A DNA stretch of 64,000 nucleotides from Enterovibrio calviensis DSM 14347 (GCF_000621165.1 NZ_JHZA01000016.1:62001-126000), one strand, 5' to 3'. Counted from the stretch's first letter, positions 46,501 through 61,387 are shown. Translations and numbers: made by a program. The notes: generated by a model from the letters alone, not told the origin.

Positions 46501-48083
46501 ACTCCACCCCAGGGGTCGGCCTAATTTCACCACCGCCACACCACGACATCTACTCTATCGAGGATTTGGCGCAGCTGATTTATGACCTGAAAAACGCAAA
46601 CCGTGAAGCGCGAGTCAACGTCAAACTGGTATCAGAAGCAGGTGTTGGCACCATCGCGTCAGGCGTAGCAAAAGCCAAAGCTGACGTGGTACTGATTGCA
46701 GGTTTTGATGGCGGTACCGGTGCATCACCACTGTCGTCAATCAAGCATGCGGGTCTGCCATGGGAACTAGGTTTGGCGGAAACTCACCAAACTCTGCTGA
46801 AAAACGGCCTGCGTAACCGTATCGTCGTTCAATCAGATGGTCAGATGAAAACCCCTCGTGACCTAGCAGTAGCAACACTACTGGGCGCAGAAGAATGGGG
46901 CGTGGCAACAGCAGCACTGGTTGTTGAAGGTTGTATCATGATGCGTAAGTGTCACCTCAACACCTGTCCTGTCGGTATCGCAACACAAGATAAAACCCTG
47001 CGTGAGCGTTTTGACGGCCGCGTAGAAGACATCGTGACCTTCTTCACTTACATGGCTGAAGGCCTGCGTGAAGTGATGGCAGAGCTTGGCTACCGTTCTA
47101 TTAACGAAATGGTCGGTCAGTCTCAGCACCTAAAAGTACGTAGCGATGTGGGTCACTGGAAGTATAAGAACCTTGACCTCAACGTTGTTCTTCACAAAGA
47201 AGAGCCACGCGAAGGCGACGGCATGTACTGCCAGCGCGAGCAAAACCACGGTCTTGAAACCATCTTGGATCGTCGCTTGATTGAAGCAGCGTCGAGTGCG
47301 CTTTATGAAGGCCGCAAGGTGGATGCCGAGTTCGCTATCGTCAACACAGACCGCAGTGCGGGTACTATGTTGTCGAATGAGATTTCGAAAATCTACAAAG
47401 ACCAAGGCTTACCAGAGCAAATGAATGTGAAATTCAAAGGCTCTGCAGGTCAAAGCTTCGGTGCATTCCTTGCGAAAGGTGTGAAGTTCGAAGTCGAAGG
47501 CGACGCGAACGACTACTGGGGTAAAGGTTTATCTGGCGGTACCTTGGTGCTGTATCCAGATGCGAAGAGCGACATCATTGCAGAAGACAACATCGTTGTT
47601 GGTAACGTCTGTTTCTACGGCGCAACCTCTGGTGAGTCATTCATTCGCGGTGTTGCAGGCGAGCGTTTCTGTGTTCGTAACTCCGGCGCGAAAGTGGTTG
47701 TTGAAGGTATTGGCGATCACGGCTGTGAGTACATGACCGGTGGTGTTGCCATTGTTCTTGGTCAAACAGGCCGTAACTTTGCAGCAGGTATGAGCGGCGG
47801 TGTTGCTTATATCTGGGACCAGTTCGAAAACTTTGAATCTAAGCTGAACCCAGAGTTGGTTGACTTGGATCCATTGGATGCGGAAGACATTGAACTGCTG
47901 AAAGAGATGATTGGTAAACACCAAGCATTGACGGGCAGTGCCGTAGCGAAGACCTTCTTGTCAAACGTTGATGAGAACCTCAAGCGCATCGTGAAAGTGA
48001 TGCCGCGTGATTACAAAGCTGTGCTGGAACAACGCAAAGCAGAAGCCGCAAACAAGGAAGAAGTGGAGGCTGTAAATGGGTAA
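43536..48083 (+). CDS. gltB: Glutamate synthase (NADPH) large subunit, type 1
   Basis: GOGAT makes two glutamates from glutamine and 2-oxoglutarate. The 1515-residue protein has a class II glutaminase domain whose catalytic Cys is Cys21 (EMEHDACGIGFVAHL) after a short propeptide, a central domain, the FMN-binding barrel ([26 protein letters not shown]), the 3Fe-4S Cys (RKCHLNTCPVG) and the C-terminal beta-helix (GATSGESFIRGVAGERF). It belongs to a different subtype from the gltB at 49940. Its stop overlaps gltD by eight bases. Confidence 0.96.
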   Translation: MTDSVLRTEGLYVPEMEHDACGIGFVAHLKNRKSHAIVTQALDMLARMEHRGGQGCDPCSGDGAGILLQKPHEFLLEETRKQGFQLPSTDKYGVGVMLFPKDENKRQQCRDIFERNAARLELEVIGYRVLPTDNSMIGADPLSTEPQFEHAFVTGGDHLSIDELERKLFVLRNYTVRVCLESISNIGDDFYINSFSAKTLVYKGQLTTEQVPQYFLDLQNPSMVTALALVHSRFSTNTFPRWRLAQPFRNIAHNGEINTVRGNLNWMKAREALLESKLFSDQELKMLLPICQEGASDSANFDMALELLTLSGRSMPHVLMMMVPEAWQEKKDMDPKLRAFYQFHANIMEPWDGPASLCFTDGVKVGATLDRNGLRPSRYTVTKDDYLIMASESGVVDIAPENVHFRGRLQPGRIFVADLEQGRIISDEEVKNEIASAQPYQEWVEKNLLQLDKLPEAGTKNHQPSPERLLHHQQAFGVTTEEVNEILLPMAKDGKEPLGAMGADWPLAILSHQSQHLSNYFKQLFAQVTNPPIDPIRERMVMSLKTYLGQDQNLLIETPEHCRKVELETPVLSNAELEKLRAIDNDHLQAKTLDIVFRASGENGKLERALKRICQYAEDAVNDGYSIILLTDRAVNSNHAAIPAMLAVGAVHHHLIRKGLRAKADIVIETGDARETHHFATLVGYGANAVNPYLVYETLVDLQRTKKLDPEADVDVLFENYRKSINAGLLKIFSKMGISTLQSYHGAQIFEALGISKAVVDKYFTGTVSRIQGLSIDDIAKEVLIRHRLGYPTREIPVQMLDVGGVYQWKQRGEKHLFNPETIHLLQNSTRNKDVKQFKEYCHAVDSQGDDAATLRSQFDFVKNPAGSIPLEEVEPIESILKRFATGAMSFGSISHEAHSTLAVAMNRIGAKSNSGEGGEDPARFEKKDNGDWERSAIKQVASGRFGVTSYYLTNAAEIQIKMAQGAKPGEGGQLPGHKVDDWIGRTRHSTPGVGLISPPPHHDIYSIEDLAQLIYDLKNANREARVNVKLVSEAGVGTIASGVAKAKADVVLIAGFDGGTGASPLSSIKHAGLPWELGLAETHQTLLKNGLRNRIVVQSDGQMKTPRDLAVATLLGAEEWGVATAALVVEGCIMMRKCHLNTCPVGIATQDKTLRERFDGRVEDIVTFFTYMAEGLREVMAELGYRSINEMVGQSQHLKVRSDVGHWKYKNLDLNVVLHKEEPREGDGMYCQREQNHGLETILDRRLIEAASSALYEGRKVDAEFAIVNTDRSAGTMLSNEISKIYKDQGLPEQMNVKFKGSAGQSFGAFLAKGVKFEVEGDANDYWGKGLSGGTLVLYPDAKSDIIAEDNIVVGNVCFYGATSGESFIRGVAGERFCVRNSGAKVVVEGIGDHGCEYMTGGVAIVLGQTGRNFAAGMSGGVAYIWDQFENFESKLNPELVDLDPLDAEDIELLKEMIGKHQALTGSAVAKTFLSNVDENLKRIVKVMPRDYKAVLEQRKAEAANKEEVEAVNG

Positions 48084-49545
48084 GCCAACTGGATTTTTAG
48101 AATTTGGCCGTGAACTCCCGGGCAAAAAAGACCCTGCGGTTCGTATTCAAGACAACAAGGAATTTGTCCTGAACGAAGAGTTTGGTGAAAAGATTAACGA
48201 GCAATCGTCACGTTGTATGGATTGCGGCGTACCGTTTTGTCATAACGGTTGCCCAATCGGTAACATCATTCCTGAATTCAATGACGCGGTATATCGCGAC
48301 AGCTGGGAAGAGGCGTGGAACATCTTGAGTTCTACCAACAACTTCCCTGAATTCACAGGTCGTGTGTGCCCTGCACCGTGTGAAACATCGTGCGTTCTTG
48401 GTATTAACCAAGACCCAATCACGATTTGTAATATCGAGAAAACCATCGTTGAGACGGCGTACCGTGAAGGCTATGCCAAACCAAAAATCCCAACATCTCG
48501 CACCGGTAAGAAAGTCGCGATCATCGGTTCAGGCCCTGCGGGCCTGTCTGCTGCTGAGCAACTTAACAGTGCAGGCCATTCCGTCACCGTCTTTGAACGT
48601 GATGAGAAAGTCGGTGGTTTGCTGCGTTTCGGTATTCCTGATTTCAAACTGGGCATGGACATTATCGATCGTAAGATCAACCTAATGGCCGAAGCTGGTG
48701 TGCAATTTGAAGTGAATGCGCACGTAGGCATCAACGTTAACGCTCAGCAAATCCGTCAAGACTTCGATGTGGTGTTGCTCACGGGTGGCTCGACTGTGCC
48801 ACGCGATTTGCCAATTCCAGGTCGCGATCTGAAAGGCGTGCATTTTGCGATGGAATTCCTCGGTCAAAACAACCGCCGTGCAAACGGCATGGATTTGAAA
48901 ACCGAAGAAATCCACGTCAAAGACAAGCATGTTGTTGTGATTGGTGGCGGTGACACAGGTTCTGACTGTGTAGGTACCTCCAACCGTCATGGCGCGAAAA
49001 GCATTACTCAAGTGGAAATCATGCCGATCCCACCGGAGAAACGCCCAGCCAACATGCCTTGGCCGCAATACCCAATGATCATGCGCACTTCAACGTCTCA
49101 CGAAGAAGGCTGTGACCGTCATTGGAATATCCTGACCAAAGAATTCATCGGTGATGATGCAGGCAATGTTAAAGCACTGCGTATCGCGGATATTGTTTGG
49201 AAAGATGCAGCGCCAGGCGAACGCCCCGGTTTTGAAGAAGTGGCAGGCACCGAGCGTGTTATCCCATGTGATAACGCATTCTTGGCGATGGGCTTCCTTC
49301 ATCCAGAACCTCAAGGTGTGCTAGCACAGCTAGATGTTGCCTTGGATGACCGCGGTAACGTGGCGGCAACCAATTATCAAACAAGTCAAAAAGGCGTATT
49401 TGCTGCAGGTGATATGCGTACTGGCCAGTCTCTGGTTGTACGTTGTATCAACGAAGGCCGCGAATGTGCCCGTGCAATTGATACTTATCTAATGGGTGAT
49501 ACGCATCTTGAGGCTAAAGCAGACTCTTTGATGCTCTCCGCATAA
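48076..49545 (+). CDS. gltD: Glutamate synthase small subunit, type 1
   Basis: GltD passes electrons from NADPH through FAD and 4Fe-4S clusters to GltB. The 489-residue protein has N-terminal Cys clusters ([32 protein letters not shown]), an FAD-binding Rossmann motif ([17 protein letters not shown]) and an NADPH motif ([13 protein letters not shown]). It overlaps gltB by ATGGGTAA, so translation is coupled. A terminator follows at once. Confidence 0.96.
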   Translation: MGKPTGFLEFGRELPGKKDPAVRIQDNKEFVLNEEFGEKINEQSSRCMDCGVPFCHNGCPIGNIIPEFNDAVYRDSWEEAWNILSSTNNFPEFTGRVCPAPCETSCVLGINQDPITICNIEKTIVETAYREGYAKPKIPTSRTGKKVAIIGSGPAGLSAAEQLNSAGHSVTVFERDEKVGGLLRFGIPDFKLGMDIIDRKINLMAEAGVQFEVNAHVGINVNAQQIRQDFDVVLLTGGSTVPRDLPIPGRDLKGVHFAMEFLGQNNRRANGMDLKTEEIHVKDKHVVVIGGGDTGSDCVGTSNRHGAKSITQVEIMPIPPEKRPANMPWPQYPMIMRTSTSHEEGCDRHWNILTKEFIGDDAGNVKALRIADIVWKDAAPGERPGFEEVAGTERVIPCDNAFLAMGFLHPEPQGVLAQLDVALDDRGNVAATNYQTSQKGVFAAGDMRTGQSLVVRCINEGRECARAIDTYLMGDTHLEAKADSLMLSA

Positions 49546-49939
49546 CTATAAGTAAGTGTTATCTTCCAGTTTTGCCAGCCCCCGCGGCTGGCTTTTTTCT
49601 TTTTGACGCCCTGAAACTGCGTCACTTCCTCCCCGACTTCCCGTACACATCGCAAAAAGCCAGCAACATGCTTGGACGAATCTCAGCGTGCGAATAAGTG
49701 AATCTCTGCGACAGAGTTAAAAAAACCACCACAAAATGCTACATCACCCCCTACAATTCGACATATATATCTGTTTAAAAACGAGGTTAATGTGATGTGA
49801 CGAAATTTGACCTAGTCATCATTAACCGATAAGTTGTTCTGCCCAAAATAAATACCGTTGAGCACGATGACTCAACCTAAATGCCAGGAAGGCATAGAAC
49901 TGCAGTCACTGCCTGGAGCAGTCGCAAGGGAGAATTGCA
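49546..49939 (+). promoter_or_regulatory. Intergenic region and leader of the second gltB
   Basis: After the terminator come a possible sigma70 promoter (TTGACC at 49807-49812, 17 bases, TAAGTT at 49830-49835) and a leader of about 98 bases with three hairpins: GTTGAG/CTCAAC (49857-49876), ATGCC-AGGAA-GGCAT (49881-49895) and ACTGC-CTGGA-GCAGT (49908-49922). Two have GGA in the loop, the pattern recognised by CsrA. The ribosome site AAGGGAGAA follows four bases later. Confidence 0.5.
49574..49600 (+). terminator. Terminator of the first gltBD operon
   Basis: GCCAGCC and GGCTGGC pair around CCCGC, followed by T6. It separates the two GOGAT operons. Confidence 0.88.
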
Positions 49940-55833
<5,894 letters not shown>

Positions 55834-55865
55834 ACCACTTTGCTTGCTTCAAACATCACGAAATT

Positions 55866-55890
55866 AAGTGCCTGCAAGGGCACTTTTTTT
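55866..55890 (+). terminator. Terminator of the second gltBD operon
   Basis: AGTGCC and GGCACT pair around TGCAAG, followed by T8, about 30 bases past the gltD stop. Confidence 0.88.
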
Positions 55891-55952
55891 TCGCGCGAAT
55901 TTTCCGCCATGATACACTTATTTTCATTAACGAAAATCGTATGAGAACAAAC

Positions 55953-56654
55953 ATGAAAATCGGTATTATCGGTGCGATGGAGCAGGAAGTTGCCCTGCTT
56001 AAGAACAAGATCAATAACTGCCAACTACAAGAAATTGCAGGCAGCAAATTCTACACAGGTGACATGAATGGCGTTGACGTTGTTCTTCTGCAATCAGGCA
56101 TTGGCAAAGTTGCTGCTGCACTAAGCACGTCAATTTTGCTTGATCGCTTTAAAGTTACTGAAGTGATCAATACAGGTTCTGCGGGCGGTTTTGACCCTTC
56201 ACTAAACCTTGGCGATGTTGTCGTGTCGACTGACGTGGCATACCACGATGCTGACGTAACGGCATTTGGTTACACTATGGGTCAAATGGCAGGCCAGCCA
56301 GCCACCTTTACATCAAACGAAAAACTGATGGACGTTGCAGAGCAAGCGCTCGCAGCTATGGACCCTGCTCCTCATGCGGTTCGCGGTTTGATCTGTACCG
56401 GTGATGCCTTTGTTTGCACCGCCGAGCGCCAAAACTACATTCGTGAACACTTCCCGAACGTGATTGCGGTAGAAATGGAAGCCGCTGCGATTGCGCAAGC
56501 ATGCCACCAGTTCAACGTACCTTTCGTTGTTGTTCGCGCCATCTCTGATGTTGCCGACAAAGAATCACCGATGACGTTTGACGAGTTCCTGCCACTGGCA
56601 GCAAAAAGCTCAAGCGCCATGGTTGAAAAAATGGTCGAACTGCTGAAAGCATAA
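55953..56654 (+). CDS. mtnN: MTA/SAH nucleosidase (Pfs, MtnN)
   Basis: This enzyme splits 5'-methylthioadenosine and S-adenosylhomocysteine to adenine and thioribosides; in Vibrio it feeds LuxS and AI-2 synthesis. The 233-residue protein has the catalytic Glu12 region ([13 protein letters not shown]), the GSAGGFDP loop, [11 protein letters not shown] (substrate Glu) and the acid Asp in AISDVAD. I chose ATG 55953 rather than 55941 because homologues begin MKIGIIGAM. Its stop shares one base with the next start, so it heads an operon with the CbiB-like gene and btuF. Confidence 0.96.
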   Translation: MKIGIIGAMEQEVALLKNKINNCQLQEIAGSKFYTGDMNGVDVVLLQSGIGKVAAALSTSILLDRFKVTEVINTGSAGGFDPSLNLGDVVVSTDVAYHDADVTAFGYTMGQMAGQPATFTSNEKLMDVAEQALAAMDPAPHAVRGLICTGDAFVCTAERQNYIREHFPNVIAVEMEAAAIAQACHQFNVPFVVVRAISDVADKESPMTFDEFLPLAAKSSSAMVEKMVELLKA

Positions 56655-57619
56655 TGAACGAGCTCCTCACACCACTAGACGCTTTGCTGGGCCATTCCAC
56701 CTTGCTCGCGATGTGGGGAGCTTTGCTATTGCATTGGTTCTTCCCCGTCCCAGCCGAACTCAATCCGCTTTCCTTATGGCGTCAAGTTGCTCACGCCATC
56801 GCAGACAAAGTCAATCATGCGGAAGATGCACCTTCCCAGCAACGCCTAGCGGGCGGTCTCGCACTGAGCGTAATGTGGCTGACGTTGGCCGTGTTACTTA
56901 TCGCACTGAGCCAAATTGTTTGGGTTCCTTGGTTATTTGACCTCCTCTTACTTTGGTTCTCATTGAGCTGGAAACCCCTGACGCAAAGCATGCTGGCGCT
57001 AGAAGCTTTCTTAGTGCGCGAAGACAAGCCCGCAGCACGAACGCTTTTGGCACGAACACTCAACCGCGACACTTCTTCACTATCACCCGTCGGCATCGCC
57101 AAAGCAGGGTGTGAAACCCTATTGATAGGTTATGCTCGCGGCCTGATCGGCATTCTTTTCTGGTACGCCATTGGTGGTGGCATTGCCGCCTTCCTCTACA
57201 CACTCATTGTTCAACTGTCACGTTGCTGGCCGACAAGGCGTGAAGAGTTCGTCGAGTTTGGTCTACCCGTATCGGCCGTGTTGAGCGCTGTTGACGCCCT
57301 ACCATCGCGATTGTTTGCGCTTCTTATTGCAACCGGACACCGCTTCGAACCCGCTCTTAGCGCCATCAAGGAACAAGGCCGAGAGTGGTCTTTTAACGGT
57401 GCAGGTTGGATACTCGCAGCGTCAGGTGCAAAATTTCAACTCGCTTTGGGTGGCCCAGCCATCTATGACGATGAAAAAGTCTCCCGTCCACGTATTGGCG
57501 GTGAAATTGCGCCATCACCCTTGCACCTCGCCCTCCTGAATCAACAATTGCGGCAAAAAGCCTTACTTTGGATCCTGATCCAAAGCTTCTTAATGTGGTT
57601 TGCACACGGATTTCTATGA
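56654..57619 (+). CDS. CbiB-like membrane protein (cobalamin biosynthesis family)
   Basis: This 321-residue membrane protein has about four to five hydrophobic segments and weak overall similarity to CbiB/CobD, which joins aminopropanol phosphate to cobyric acid. The RDTSSLSPVGIAKAGCETL and LGGPAIYDDEKVSRPRIGGE stretches fit. The ENTVDG and NTLDSMVGY core motifs of true CbiB are missing, so activity is doubtful. It lies between mtnN (1-base overlap) and btuF (4-base ATGA overlap), a fixed neighbourhood in Vibrio, and may act in vitamin B12 salvage. Confidence 0.75.
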   Translation: MNELLTPLDALLGHSTLLAMWGALLLHWFFPVPAELNPLSLWRQVAHAIADKVNHAEDAPSQQRLAGGLALSVMWLTLAVLLIALSQIVWVPWLFDLLLLWFSLSWKPLTQSMLALEAFLVREDKPAARTLLARTLNRDTSSLSPVGIAKAGCETLLIGYARGLIGILFWYAIGGGIAAFLYTLIVQLSRCWPTRREEFVEFGLPVSAVLSAVDALPSRLFALLIATGHRFEPALSAIKEQGREWSFNGAGWILAASGAKFQLALGGPAIYDDEKVSRPRIGGEIAPSPLHLALLNQQLRQKALLWILIQSFLMWFAHGFL

Positions 57620-58440
57620 AGTATCTACACCTGCTTATTATTCTTTGCCTACCCAATATGGTGCTGGCGGAGCCTCTTCGCGTTATTAGTCTTTCACCTC
57701 ATACCACAGAGCTCGCCTTTGAAGCCGGCCTCGGCGGCAACCTTATTGCCGTCAGCGCACACAGTGACTACCCGCCAGAAGCGTTAGCACTCGAACAAGT
57801 GGCGAATTTCAGAGGGATTAATATCGAACGGGTTGTCACACTAAAGCCAGATCTCGTGCTTGCTTGGAAAGGCGGCAACCCTGATCGCGAACTGGCTAAG
57901 CTTGAGCGCTTAGGTATTGAGATATTTTATTCCAACCCACACTCGCTCTATGACGCTGCTGATAACATCGAAAAACTCGGCCAATGGTCAGCCGATCCGG
58001 CCAAAGCCAAAGCGCGTGCCGACATCGTTCGTCATGAATTGGCTAACATTGAAGCGGCGCAGAAGGGCAAGCGTAAAATTCCTTATTTCTATCAGCTAAG
58101 TGACTCACCGTTAATGACAAACAACGGCGAACATTGGCCTCAACCGCTATTTTCATTGTGTGGAGGTGAAAATATTTTCGCCAACAGTGTCGCGCCCTAT
58201 CCACAAATCAGCATGGAACAAGTGATTGTAAGAACACCGCAAGCTATCTTTTATCCATCAGTAAAAGCGGCACCGTCCAAGGAATGGGCTAAGTGGGCTG
58301 AGTTCATTCCGGCAGTGAAGAACAACGATATTTTTGCGATAAGTGGGGATTGGTTAAGTCGACCGACACCACGCGCGTTGAAGGCGGTAAAACATATATG
58401 CAGTGCCTTTGATAAAGTAAGAAGCGATCTCGATCACTAA
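57616..58440 (+). CDS. btuF: Vitamin B12 periplasmic binding protein BtuF
   Basis: BtuF binds cobalamin in the periplasm and delivers it to the BtuCD ABC importer. The 274-residue precursor has a signal peptide (MKYLHLLIILCLPNMVLA) and the class III binding-protein fold: RVISLSPHTTELAFEAGLG, SAHSDYPPEA, KPDLVLAWKGGNP. I chose ATG 57616, overlapping the previous stop as ATGA; the longer frame to 57568 lacks the signal at its start. btuC and btuD are not nearby in this window. Confidence 0.93.
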   Translation: MKYLHLLIILCLPNMVLAEPLRVISLSPHTTELAFEAGLGGNLIAVSAHSDYPPEALALEQVANFRGINIERVVTLKPDLVLAWKGGNPDRELAKLERLGIEIFYSNPHSLYDAADNIEKLGQWSADPAKAKARADIVRHELANIEAAQKGKRKIPYFYQLSDSPLMTNNGEHWPQPLFSLCGGENIFANSVAPYPQISMEQVIVRTPQAIFYPSVKAAPSKEWAKWAEFIPAVKNNDIFAISGDWLSRPTPRALKAVKHICSAFDKVRSDLDH

Positions 58441-58591
58441 TTCAAACATGGTCGCCAGCCCCTATAAACATCGGATTGCTCGATAACGTATTTCACGTAC
58501 AATCGCGCACGTTTTTGTTGGCGTAATGCCACAGATATTAGGCCTACCGCGCATCGCGATGTGCCTTTCTTTGGGAATGGAACTGCGTACC

Positions 58592-59203
58592 ATGCTTTTA
58601 TATATATTGGACATATTTGGAACCGCAGTATTTGCGATTTCTGGCGTTTTGTTGGCAGGTAAGCTTCGGATGGATCCCTTTGGCGTGGTAGTACTCGCCA
58701 TGGTAACCGCCATTGGTGGTGGCACGATTCGAGACATGGCATTAGGCGCAACCCCCGTGTTTTGGGTCAACAGTCCTGAATACCTTTGGGTCATCCTCAT
58801 CATCTGTATGCTGTCTTTGTTACTGATCCGCCATCCACGTCGTCTTCCTTGGTATTTTTTACCCGTTGCTGACGCCATTGGTCTCGCAGTTTTTGTCGCG
58901 ATTGGCGTGGATAAGGCACTAAGTTACGGTGCTTCACCTTTAGTTGCAGTGATCATGGGTGTGATCACTGGATGTGGCGGCGGTATTATCCGCGACGTAT
59001 TGGCAAGAGAAGTGCCGATGGTATTGCGAACCGAAGTGTACGCCACGGCATGTATTGCTGGCGGCGCAATTCATACCCTCGCATTGGCAGCCAATGCCGA
59101 TGTTGAGTTAGCGTCAATATCAGGCATGATAACCACATTATTGATCCGCCTTGCTGCCATTCGTTGGCACCTGTCTCTACCAACGTTTGCCATCAGCAAA
59201 TAG
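58592..59203 (+). CDS. TRIC-family membrane protein (UPF0126, YadS-like)
   Basis: The 203-residue protein has two tandem UPF0126 repeats ([19 protein letters not shown] and [19 protein letters not shown]), each ending in a Gly-rich GGGTIRDM / [14 protein letters not shown] motif, and about seven membrane segments. Prokaryotic TRIC proteins are trimeric monovalent cation channels; E. coli YadS has been linked to glycine transport. Homologues begin at the Met at 58592 (MLLYILDIF), while an upstream ATG at 58526 is open too. It stands alone before a terminator. Confidence 0.88.
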   Translation: MLLYILDIFGTAVFAISGVLLAGKLRMDPFGVVVLAMVTAIGGGTIRDMALGATPVFWVNSPEYLWVILIICMLSLLLIRHPRRLPWYFLPVADAIGLAVFVAIGVDKALSYGASPLVAVIMGVITGCGGGIIRDVLAREVPMVLRTEVYATACIAGGAIHTLALAANADVELASISGMITTLLIRLAAIRWHLSLPTFAISK

Positions 59204-59236
59204 AGATAGTCCTCCTCAACACACTAAGAAAGACTC

Positions 59237-59270
59237 AAAAAACGCACGTTACTCGACGTGCGTTTTTTTA
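59237..59270. terminator. Terminator after the TRIC gene
   Basis: AACGCACGT and ACGTGCGTT pair around TACTCG, with A6 before and T7 after. Confidence 0.88.
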
Positions 59271-59299
59271 TGTCACTCGCAATTAAATAAAGCAAAAAC

Positions 59300-59351
59300 T
59301 TTACATATCTAGCTCATTGCCTATTATATAAACAAATAAGTTTACTTAAAC
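59300..59351 (+). promoter_or_regulatory. Promoter and possible operator of the VOC operon
   Basis: TTTACA (59300-59305) and TATTAT (59322-59327) are 16 bases apart, a good sigma70 promoter; transcription would start near 59334. The inverted repeat GTTTA-CT-TAAAC at 59340-59351 lies just downstream, where a repressor could bind. Confidence 0.55.
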
Positions 59352-59374
59352 ACGTAAGACAACAGGAGAGCATC

Positions 59375-59791
59375 ATGAGTAGTTATGTTGAACATGCCAA
59401 TATCACCGTTACTGATCTCAATCGCACCATCGCCTTCTTACAAACAGCGATGCCTGATTTTTTCGTGCGTGGCGGAGGAAAAGACGAGCTTTCCGCTTGG
59501 TGTCATATTGGATCAGAGACGTCTTATATCGCACTTGAGGAAGAGTTGATTGATAAGCCCGTTGATCGAATATCACATTCCCAATTAGGTGTTAACCACA
59601 TTGGTTTTGTCGTTGAGGATGCGACGCGAGTGGCCGAGAACCTCAAAGCGGCTGGATTCAAGCAAGTGTCTTTTGACGAAAGCCACCCTAGCCGCAAGCG
59701 CGCGTATTTCTACGACACCGATGGTATTCAATGGGAGTTTATCGAATACCTTACCGATGATTTTGGAAGCCGAAACGACTACGTGTTGTAA
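59375..59791 (+). CDS. VOC-family protein (glyoxalase/dioxygenase superfamily)
   Basis: The 138-residue protein has the paired beta-alpha-beta-beta-beta units of the vicinal oxygen chelate fold. Likely metal ligands are His in EHANITVTDL, His in GVNHIGFVVED and Glu in IQWEFIEYL. The family covers glyoxalase I, extradiol dioxygenases and antibiotic-binding proteins, so the reaction is unknown. AGGAGAGC precedes the ATG. It heads a three-gene operon with a questin-oxidase-like protein and a flavodoxin. Confidence 0.85.
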   Translation: MSSYVEHANITVTDLNRTIAFLQTAMPDFFVRGGGKDELSAWCHIGSETSYIALEEELIDKPVDRISHSQLGVNHIGFVVEDATRVAENLKAAGFKQVSFDESHPSRKRAYFYDTDGIQWEFIEYLTDDFGSRNDYVL

Positions 59792-59815
59792 CGACAAGAG
59801 CAAAGGAATGCAGCC

Positions 59816-60802
59816 ATGTACCAATCATTCACATCAATAGGCTTTGAGCTGATAAAGAGAAGTCATCGCTTCGGGCCTACTTTCAGTGCCCGCCTATCTA
59901 ACCATCTACCGATGGCTCTGTCGGCGATGCAAAGACTGGGCGCATCCAGTGACCAGTTGAACGCAGAATATAAGCGGGCATCCGGTCACTTAGCTCCTCT
60001 CGGAAACGCATTGGGGGTATCCGCGCCAACACTAGGACAAAGCACGCACAACGTTGATTTTGTAGAATATTACCGCGAGATGTTAAGTCAGATTGGGGCG
60101 GAAAAGACCCTAAAACAAGTGCTACCTTCGTTGCTACCAGGGATATCTGCTGGCGCTTTTCATGGTGTCATCCGCCTCGCCTATGCCGTTGAGCTAGGAG
60201 ATATTGACGAAACTAGTCACGCACTTGCCTACTGGTCTTCAGGCCACACGCCGCTAGGCGAGCTTTCGTTTCAACAAAATCTCAGCGCAGAAGAGGATTT
60301 AAACCAAGCCCTTTCGATATTTCATGATCAAACTTACCACGAAGGGATCATCATCGATCACGTGGAGGAACTGATCACACTGCAAAAGTATCAAACCATC
60401 GCGAGTCAGCCGAGTTCGTTGTCACTAGAAGAAGTCGCTCGCATCGTGCTATCCCAGTATTCGGCCAGCAACGATTTTACCTTGCTACATGGCGTTACAG
60501 GTTTTCAAGCGCTCGTTTCTCTCTTTCCTTTCATTGAGAATCACGATCTTGCCCTGCACTATTTCTGGCAGGCTTATGTCGCTGCATCATGCACTGCTGC
60601 ATACCGTGAACCCTTTCAGCGCCCAGTTCAGGTGCACGCTCCCAGAGATATTCTTGATTGGTCACATTGGTTCGAACAGGCATTAGAAACTGAAAATGAC
60701 CACACCATCAAACTCACTTATAGCTGCGCACGCCTTTATGATCACCTGCGCCTCCCTGAAGCCCTATCCGCCATAAAATATCGACTGGAGACCTCATCAT
60801 GA
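59816..60802 (+). CDS. Questin oxidase family protein (DUF4243)
   Basis: This is a 328-residue soluble protein that I place in the questin oxidase (DUF4243) family from NHLPMALSAMQRLG, GAFHGVIRLAYAVE, ALAYW and FTLLHGVTGFQAL. Fungal members carry out Baeyer-Villiger-type ring opening of anthraquinones; the bacterial function is unknown. Several His lie at conserved points (HFHG-type site, LLHGVTG). It follows the VOC gene by 24 bases and overlaps the flavodoxin by four (ATGA), so all three are coupled. A role in quinone or aromatic-compound handling is inference. Confidence 0.78.
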   Translation: MYQSFTSIGFELIKRSHRFGPTFSARLSNHLPMALSAMQRLGASSDQLNAEYKRASGHLAPLGNALGVSAPTLGQSTHNVDFVEYYREMLSQIGAEKTLKQVLPSLLPGISAGAFHGVIRLAYAVELGDIDETSHALAYWSSGHTPLGELSFQQNLSAEEDLNQALSIFHDQTYHEGIIIDHVEELITLQKYQTIASQPSSLSLEEVARIVLSQYSASNDFTLLHGVTGFQALVSLFPFIENHDLALHYFWQAYVAASCTAAYREPFQRPVQVHAPRDILDWSHWFEQALETENDHTIKLTYSCARLYDHLRLPEALSAIKYRLETSS

Positions 60803-61350
60803 AGAACATTGCTATCATCTATTTTTCCAACACAGGAAGTACAGAGAACATGGCGCTGGCCATTGCTGAAGGCGCAAAACAACAAGGCGCTAAGGTATTG
60901 ACTCACGCAATTTCCGGCACGGAGATCGCTGAGGGGCGCTTTAAAAACGATGCCTTGTTTGAAAAACTCGAAAATATGGATGCCATTATTTTTGGCTCAC
61001 CAACCTATATGGGTGGCCCAGCAGCACAGTTTAAAGCCTTTGTAGATGCAAGTAGCGAGACATGGTCAAATCAGCTATGGCACAACAAGCTGGCAGCAGG
61101 ATTTACGGTGGGCGGCAGTCCGTGCGGTGAAGTGCAAAGCACAATTGAGAGCTTTTATATGTTCGCCACGCAGCACAGTATGTTGTGGGTAGGTATCGAT
61201 GCCCCAGAAGGCACATCATCAAGAACATTCAATCGCCTCAATTCATCGCTCGGTGCCATCGGCTTGGTGGATGAAAAAGGCCAACTGGATGACATTGATA
61301 TAAAAACGGCGATGCGGCTTGGCGAGCGGGTGGCAGAGCTGGTTCGCTAG
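60799..61350 (+). CDS. Flavodoxin-family protein (WrbA/NAD(P)H:quinone reductase-like)
   Basis: The 183-residue flavodoxin-fold protein has the FMN phosphate loop IYFSNTGSTENMA near residues 7-19, GSPTYMGGPAAQFKAFVD near 73-90 and GFTVGGSPCGEVQST near 107-122, a pattern seen in NADPH:quinone reductase and WrbA-like proteins rather than electron-carrier flavodoxins. Its start overlaps the questin-oxidase-like stop by ATGA, which suggests a functional pair. It may supply reduced flavin or reduce quinones. Confidence 0.85.
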   Translation: MKNIAIIYFSNTGSTENMALAIAEGAKQQGAKVLTHAISGTEIAEGRFKNDALFEKLENMDAIIFGSPTYMGGPAAQFKAFVDASSETWSNQLWHNKLAAGFTVGGSPCGEVQSTIESFYMFATQHSMLWVGIDAPEGTSSRTFNRLNSSLGAIGLVDEKGQLDDIDIKTAMRLGERVAELVR

Positions 61351-61387
61351 AGTCTGTTGACCTGATTTATGACGGGACATTAGGCAC

